From Chitinophagales bacterium (GTDB lineage: Bacteria; Bacteroidota; Bacteroidia; Chitinophagales; Chitinophagaceae): 64,000 bases of DNA. This document shows, piece after piece, positions 60,400 through 64,000 of this stretch (position 1 is the first letter of the stretch; each line of letters begins with the position of its first letter). The position numbers and the translations under genes are program-made. The stretch spans positions 1,302,001 through 1,366,000 of the forward strand of contig JACJXQ010000008.1 in the NCBI GenBank assembly GCA_020636495.1, in the 5' to 3' direction. The notes under the pieces were generated by a model. It saw only the letters and a list, made by a program, of their open reading frames with translations, was not told the DNA's origin and did no database searches.

Positions 60400-62025
60400 A
60401 TGAAACTACGCTTACTTTTATTGTCTACTTTGATAAGTATATCGGTGCAGGTATTTGCGCAGAAGGTTGCTGACACGTCAAAAAAGGTCAATGTAGAAAT
60501 AGTTACAGCCGGGTATATTGAGCGTGTGCCTACAGATAGTATCGCATTTAATAAACTGGTAAACAATGTACAATTGCAACAAGGGGAAACCATGATGTAT
60601 TGTGACAGTGCCTACCTGTACAGCGAAACAAATAATGTCGAGGCTTTTGGTAATGTGGTCATTATTCAGCCGGACGGAACTCGTTCTGCCAGTGATTACC
60701 TGAAATATATAGGGAACAAAAAACTTGCCTTCTTGGATGGCAATGTAAGCCTTACAGATGGGAAAGATAATCTCTGGGCTACAGAGGTGCAATATGACCT
60801 GAATACCAAGATAGGTGTTTACTATAATGGAGGAACATTGCAAAGTGATGCTACCTCACTTACCAGTAATTCGGGTGTTTATAATATTCGCACGAAAGAT
60901 GCCCGGTTTACTGAAGACGTGCATGTATATGACCCGGAGTATACGATCGTATCGGATGATATGGGATATAACACAGAAACTAAAATAACCACCTTTTTTG
61001 CCTCTTCTGTCGTTACAAGCGATTCGTCTGTATTGACCACACATTGTGGTACATATGATAGCAAACTACAGGCTGCTCATTTCCCTTGTCGTTCATCCAT
61101 ACTTACAAAGGAGCAATACATGGAGGCCGACAGCCTTTACTACAATAAAACTAATGGCCAGGCAAAGGCAAGAGGAGATGTTCTCGCTATTGATACAACG
61201 CAAAAGTTAACCCTGTATTGCCAGAGGGCCGACATGAATGAAAAGAAAAAAACAACACTTGCTACCATCAGACCTGTGATGAAAAAAATGAATGGAGAAG
61301 ATAGTTTGTTCATTCGTGCGGATACCTTTTTTATGGCTCCTGTCAATCCAGTAAAGGATAGCATACGTGTTGTAAAAACTATAGGAAAGGGCAAGAATAA
61401 AAAAGAAGTAGTTGAAATGATAGCAGATACTACTGTTGCAACAGATACTGCAGAGTTACGCTACTTTATTGGTTATCATCATGTAAAGATATTTTCTGAC
61501 TCTATGCAGGGCTTGTGCGATAGTATTGCTTATTCACAGGTGGATTCCGTTATGAAGATGATGTATGACCCTGTGTTGTGGTCGCGGAGAAGCCAGATTA
61601 CAGGTGATACCATATTGCTGTATACGGATAGCAATAAGTTGAAAAGAATGTATGTGCCGGACAAAGCTTTTGTAGTTTCGCAAACGGGTCCTGATAAGGC
61701 TGAGTTGTTTGACCAGGTACAGGGTAAAACGCTTACAGGATATTTTGAGAATAATTCGATAACGGAAGTCGTTGTAAAGCCTAATGCAGAGGCAATACAA
61801 TTTTCCAAAGATGATGATGGAGCGTATATTGGTGTGAGTGAGGTGAGTAGTGCCAGGATGAGAGTTTTGTTTGAAGATCAGGCTATTACATACATATTAT
61901 TTGAACAGGATGTGAAAGAAAAAATGAACCCGCTTGATAAGGTAAATCTAGCCGGGTTGCGACTGAGCCGTTTTCAATGGCTGGAGAAAAAGAGGCCTAA
62001 GACCTTAAAAGAGATATTTGAGTAA
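60400..62025 (+). CDS. OstA/LptA-domain envelope protein
   Basis: A 541-residue exported protein. I choose the start at 60400 (MKLRLLLLSTLISISVQVFA), because the signal peptide then begins the protein and the longer frame would overlap the MCE gene. The mature part is made of repeated beta strands typical of OstA/LptA domains: MMYCDSAYLYSETNNVEAFGNVVI, DYLKYIGNKKLAFLDGNV, MEADSLYYNKTNGQAKARGDV. These proteins form the periplasmic bridge for lipopolysaccharide. Longer than LptA (about 185 residues), it resembles the OstA-like family of Bacteroidota. Its stop codon lies just ahead of the -33 box of the aspartate kinase promoter. Confidence 0.85.
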   Translation: MKLRLLLLSTLISISVQVFAQKVADTSKKVNVEIVTAGYIERVPTDSIAFNKLVNNVQLQQGETMMYCDSAYLYSETNNVEAFGNVVIIQPDGTRSASDYLKYIGNKKLAFLDGNVSLTDGKDNLWATEVQYDLNTKIGVYYNGGTLQSDATSLTSNSGVYNIRTKDARFTEDVHVYDPEYTIVSDDMGYNTETKITTFFASSVVTSDSSVLTTHCGTYDSKLQAAHFPCRSSILTKEQYMEADSLYYNKTNGQAKARGDVLAIDTTQKLTLYCQRADMNEKKKTTLATIRPVMKKMNGEDSLFIRADTFFMAPVNPVKDSIRVVKTIGKGKNKKEVVEMIADTTVATDTAELRYFIGYHHVKIFSDSMQGLCDSIAYSQVDSVMKMMYDPVLWSRRSQITGDTILLYTDSNKLKRMYVPDKAFVVSQTGPDKAELFDQVQGKTLTGYFENNSITEVVVKPNAEAIQFSKDDDGAYIGVSEVSSARMRVLFEDQAITYILFEQDVKEKMNPLDKVNLAGLRLSRFQWLEKKRPKTLKEIFE

Positions 62026-62027
62026 TA

Positions 62028-62058
62028 TTTGGATATTTTTATAAAATATTTACTTTTG
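62028..62058 (+). promoter_or_regulatory. Strong promoter of the aspartate kinase leader
   Basis: TTTG at 62028-62031, exactly 19 bases, then TACTTTTG at 62051-62058. This is a perfect Bacteroidota consensus. The transcript would start near 62065, giving a leader of about 140 bases before the lysC ATG. Confidence 0.85.
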
Positions 62059-62066
62059 CGACTGCA

Positions 62067-62126
62067 ATGAACAATAAGAAGCTACATAAGGGACAGAAAC
62101 GACTTGCCTTGGGTAAGCTGTACTAG
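62067..62126 (+). CDS. Leader peptide of the aspartate kinase attenuator (19 residues)
   Basis: An ATG frame two bases after the likely transcript start encodes MNNKKLHKGQKRLALGKLY and ends in TAG at 62124-62126. Five of 19 residues are lysine (K4, K5, K8, K11, K17), the end product of one branch of the pathway that begins with aspartate kinase. Its last codons overlap the antiterminator strand (62112-62122), as in trp and his leader peptides. No other role is visible. This is inference from sequence: translation of the frame is untested. Confidence 0.6.
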   Translation: MNNKKLHKGQKRLALGKLY

Positions 62127-62188
62127 TGCTATGTAGCATATCAAACATAGAAATTTACAGGCTTACCGGTAGGTAAGCCTGTTTTGTT
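62103..62188 (+). promoter_or_regulatory. Transcription attenuator in front of aspartate kinase
   Basis: Four strands form competing pairs. Strand 1 (CTTGCC, 62103-62108) can pair with strand 2 (GGTAAG, 62112-62117). Strand 2 extended (62112-62122) can pair with strand 3 (62156-62167) over 11 pairs with one bulge. Strand 3 (62157-62167) pairs perfectly with strand 4 (62172-62182), loop GGTA, followed by TTTTGTT, a terminator. A small hairpin CTATG/CATAG (62129-62133 with 62146-62150) sits inside the 2:3 form. No further promoter lies between the terminator and lysC at 62205, so expression needs read-through. Confidence 0.68.
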
Positions 62189-62204
62189 ATAAACTGGAAT
62201 ATAC

Positions 62205-63470
62205 ATGCAAGTTTACAAATTTGGTGGGGCATCAATTGCTACTACCGAGCGTATGCAGGCCCTTTGGCCGATTGTACAGGCGGCCGAACAACCTGTGGTT
62301 GTGGTAGTGTCTGCACTGGGTAAAACAACCAATGCCCTGGAGCATATTGTAACGGCTGCCTGCAAAGGAGATACAGCTGCCGCACATGAACAGGCTGCAA
62401 CATTAGAGAAACAGCATATAGAATATGCCAAAGCAGTGCTGCAAGATAAATATCATGATAAGGCACTGGAAGCTATGAATGTGTTCTTTACCGAGTTGCA
62501 ATGGGCCATAGATGATGCGGCTGCCCATAAGTATGATTATACTTATGATCAGATAGTGTGTATCGGCGAGCTTTTGTCGACAAGAATATTCGCTTTTTAC
62601 CTGAAGCAACAGGGCATGAATGTGGAATGGGTAGATATACGAGATATATTACGTACCGACGATACATACAGGGATGCTAAAGTAGACAACGAATATTCTG
62701 AACAACAGGTGCAGGAGAAGTTGATGCCATTATTAAAATCAGGAAAGAACATCGTTACTCAAGGTTTCATTGGTGCTACATCTGACAATGCTTCTACAAC
62801 TCTTGGCCGTGAGGGCTCTGACTATACAGCTGCTTTGCTGGCGGCATGGACAAAGTCGTCAGGCGTAACAATATGGAAAGATGTGGAAGGGCTGAAAAAT
62901 GCCGACCCTAAGAAGTTCCCTAATACAGTGAGGATAGACTCAATAAGTTATGATGAGGTGATCGAGATGGCCTATTATGGTGCGCAGGTTATTCACCCCA
63001 AAACTATCAAGCCATTACAGAATAACAACATCCCTTTGTATGTAAAGTGTTTTCTGGATAAGAACCTGAAAGGAACTGTAGTGATGAATGAGGTGAGCAG
63101 CCTGTTCTATCCACCGCTTATTGTGCAGAAGGGTAATCAGGTTTTGCTTAAACTGACAGCTAAAGACTTCTCATTTATTACAGAAAGCAAGCTGCGCGAC
63201 CTGTATGATATTTTTCACCAGATGAATATCCGTGTGAACATGATACAAAACGCTGCTATCAGTTTCATTGCATGTATTGATAATGAACGCGGTAAGCTGG
63301 AGCAATTGGTAAAGATGCTCAGCAAAGATTATAATGTATCAGACAACGAAGATGTAAGCCTGCTGACCATCAGGCACTATACTCCTGATATTTTTGCAGA
63401 CCTGACCAAAGGCAGGCATATATTACTGGAACAGAAAACAAGGCATACAGTACAGGTGGTACTGATGTAA
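62205..63470 (+). CDS. lysC: Aspartate kinase, monofunctional
   Basis: A 421-residue kinase that phosphorylates aspartate at the entry to lysine, threonine, methionine and isoleucine synthesis. The nucleotide site KFGGAS is at 5-10. TLGREGSDYTAALLAAW and GVTIWKDVEGLKNADPKKFP follow, with YDEVIEMAYYGAQVIHPK being the family's substrate segment. An ACT-type regulatory region begins near 315 (LLKLTAKDFSFI, then FHQMNIRVNMIQNAAISFI). No homoserine dehydrogenase is fused. It lies behind an attenuator and ends at a terminator shared with hscA. Confidence 0.95.
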   Translation: MQVYKFGGASIATTERMQALWPIVQAAEQPVVVVVSALGKTTNALEHIVTAACKGDTAAAHEQAATLEKQHIEYAKAVLQDKYHDKALEAMNVFFTELQWAIDDAAAHKYDYTYDQIVCIGELLSTRIFAFYLKQQGMNVEWVDIRDILRTDDTYRDAKVDNEYSEQQVQEKLMPLLKSGKNIVTQGFIGATSDNASTTLGREGSDYTAALLAAWTKSSGVTIWKDVEGLKNADPKKFPNTVRIDSISYDEVIEMAYYGAQVIHPKTIKPLQNNNIPLYVKCFLDKNLKGTVVMNEVSSLFYPPLIVQKGNQVLLKLTAKDFSFITESKLRDLYDIFHQMNIRVNMIQNAAISFIACIDNERGKLEQLVKMLSKDYNVSDNEDVSLLTIRHYTPDIFADLTKGRHILLEQKTRHTVQVVLM

Positions 63471-63480
63471 GAATAGTTTA

Positions 63481-63518
63481 AAAGGAAAGAAGATACTTTA
63501 TAGTATCTTCTTTCCTTT
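63481..63518. terminator. Bidirectional terminator between lysC and hscA
   Basis: AAAGGAAAGAAGATAC at 63481-63496 is exactly complementary to 63503-63518, loop TTTATA. A and T tracts on both sides make it usable in both directions. It overlaps the last codons of hscA. Confidence 0.9.
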
Positions 63519-64000
63519 CATTGCCGCACTTATGGCAACGTCCATTACTCTTTCTGCAAATGGACGTGAAATATCATTGAGTATTTCAGTTTCTTTTTGA
63601 ACTTTGTCCTTGTCTTTCGATGCGATAGCGTCCTTAAGAACCTGTATTTGGTTCATCGTTTGCGCTGTTTCTTCTTTGGTAAGAAGTTCTCTGTTCTTGT
63701 CGAGAAAACGCTCTGTGGTTTCGATCATCTGCTCAGCCTCTGTAGCGGCCTCAACCAATGCACGTGCCTGTATGTCTTCTTTGGCATGTGTTAGGGAGTC
63801 CATAAGCATGCTCTCTACTTCCTCGTCTGTCAGTCCGTACTGTGGTTTTACTTCAATGCTTTGGGCTACACCACTACGCAATTCAGTTGCACTTACTTTC
63901 AGAATGCCATCTGCGTCTATCAGGAAATTTACTTCAACTTTAGGAAGACCTGCAGGCATAGCAGGAATACCTGTCAGGTTAAATTCTGCCAACTTCCTGT
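63498..64000 (-). CDS. hscA: Fe-S cluster assembly Hsp70 chaperone HscA, 3' part only
   Basis: About 167 C-terminal residues of an Hsp70, open at the window edge; the frame continues through base 64000. The substrate-binding domain start reads FNLTGIPAMPAGLPKVEVNF and DADGILKVSATELRSGVAQS. SIEVKPQYGLTDEEVESM followed by a DSLTHAKEDIQARALVEA helix is closer to HscA than to DnaK: HscA has KPSYGLTDSEI in this place, and DnaK has a longer acidic tail with EEVD-like ends. Here the protein ends ISAAMKGKKIL. HscA helps transfer iron-sulfur clusters from IscU. The partner genes are outside the window. Confidence 0.88.
   Translation of the reverse strand, partial: RKLAEFNLTGIPAMPAGLPKVEVNFLIDADGILKVSATELRSGVAQSIEVKPQYGLTDEEVESMLMDSLTHAKEDIQARALVEAATEAEQMIETTERFLDKNRELLTKEETAQTMNQIQVLKDAIASKDKDKVQKETEILNDISRPFAERVMDVAISAAMKGKKIL

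Noticed and set aside
62060..62204. A lysine riboswitch before lysC
   Set aside because: The leader is too short and lacks the five-helix lysine riboswitch core. The leader peptide and competing strands explain it better.
63498..63992. Calling the right-edge Hsp70 DnaK
   Set aside because: The KPQYGLTDEEV segment, the RSGVAQS turn and the short Lys-rich end match HscA better than DnaK.

Overview
The window is chromosomal DNA of a Bacteroidota bacterium, most likely from the Chitinophagales (Chitinophagaceae-like). The evidence is a complete gldK-gldL-gldM-gldN type IX secretion and gliding operon, four probable T9SS cargo proteins, DUF4271 next to hemD, promoters of the form TTTG-N19-TAnnTTTG, and A-rich rather than Shine-Dalgarno leaders. 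The order-level placement is inference. No phage, insertion sequence or CRISPR array is visible, apart from one orphan terminase-like gene.

Layout. Positions 1-11251 (minus strand) hold an exopolysaccharide locus: three GT4 and two GT2 glycosyltransferases, a NodB-like deacetylase, an ABC exporter, a Wzc-type tyrosine kinase and a Wza-type lipoprotein. A gap with three DnaA boxes follows, then pdxH with a tiny membrane protein, chrA, an SCO1-like protein, a DUF4294-like protein and a seven-repeat Ig-like surface protein. From 17.6 kb come two EGF-like small exported proteins, a tRNA cluster (Thr, Tyr, Gly, a truncated copy, Thr) and tuf. From 21 to 32 kb come an aminotransferase, a HipA-like kinase with DUF3037, an acyltransferase, the terminase-like gene with palindromic repeats, dnaX, pdhC and a cystathionine beta-synthase-like enzyme. 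From 32 to 49 kb come more T9SS cargo, a desaturase, leuS, hemW and hemD. From 49.6 to 62 kb lie gldKLMN, comB, an MBL hydrolase, a very large propeller/outer-membrane protein, an MCE (MlaD-like) protein and an OstA-like protein. The window ends with an aspartate kinase behind an apparent attenuator and the 3' part of hscA.

How the genes fit together. Much of the window concerns the cell surface: polysaccharide synthesis and export, the T9SS motor and its cargo, and envelope lipid/LPS functions. The most interesting non-coding signals are: (a) a trp-type attenuator with a lysine-rich 19-residue leader peptide in front of aspartate kinase; (b) an A9 slippery run in dnaX at the gamma/tau boundary, with stops close by in both other frames; (c) a DnaA-box cluster beside an AT-rich repeat region where the gene strand bias changes; (d) tandem tRNA-Thr-derived 5' fragments just upstream of tuf.
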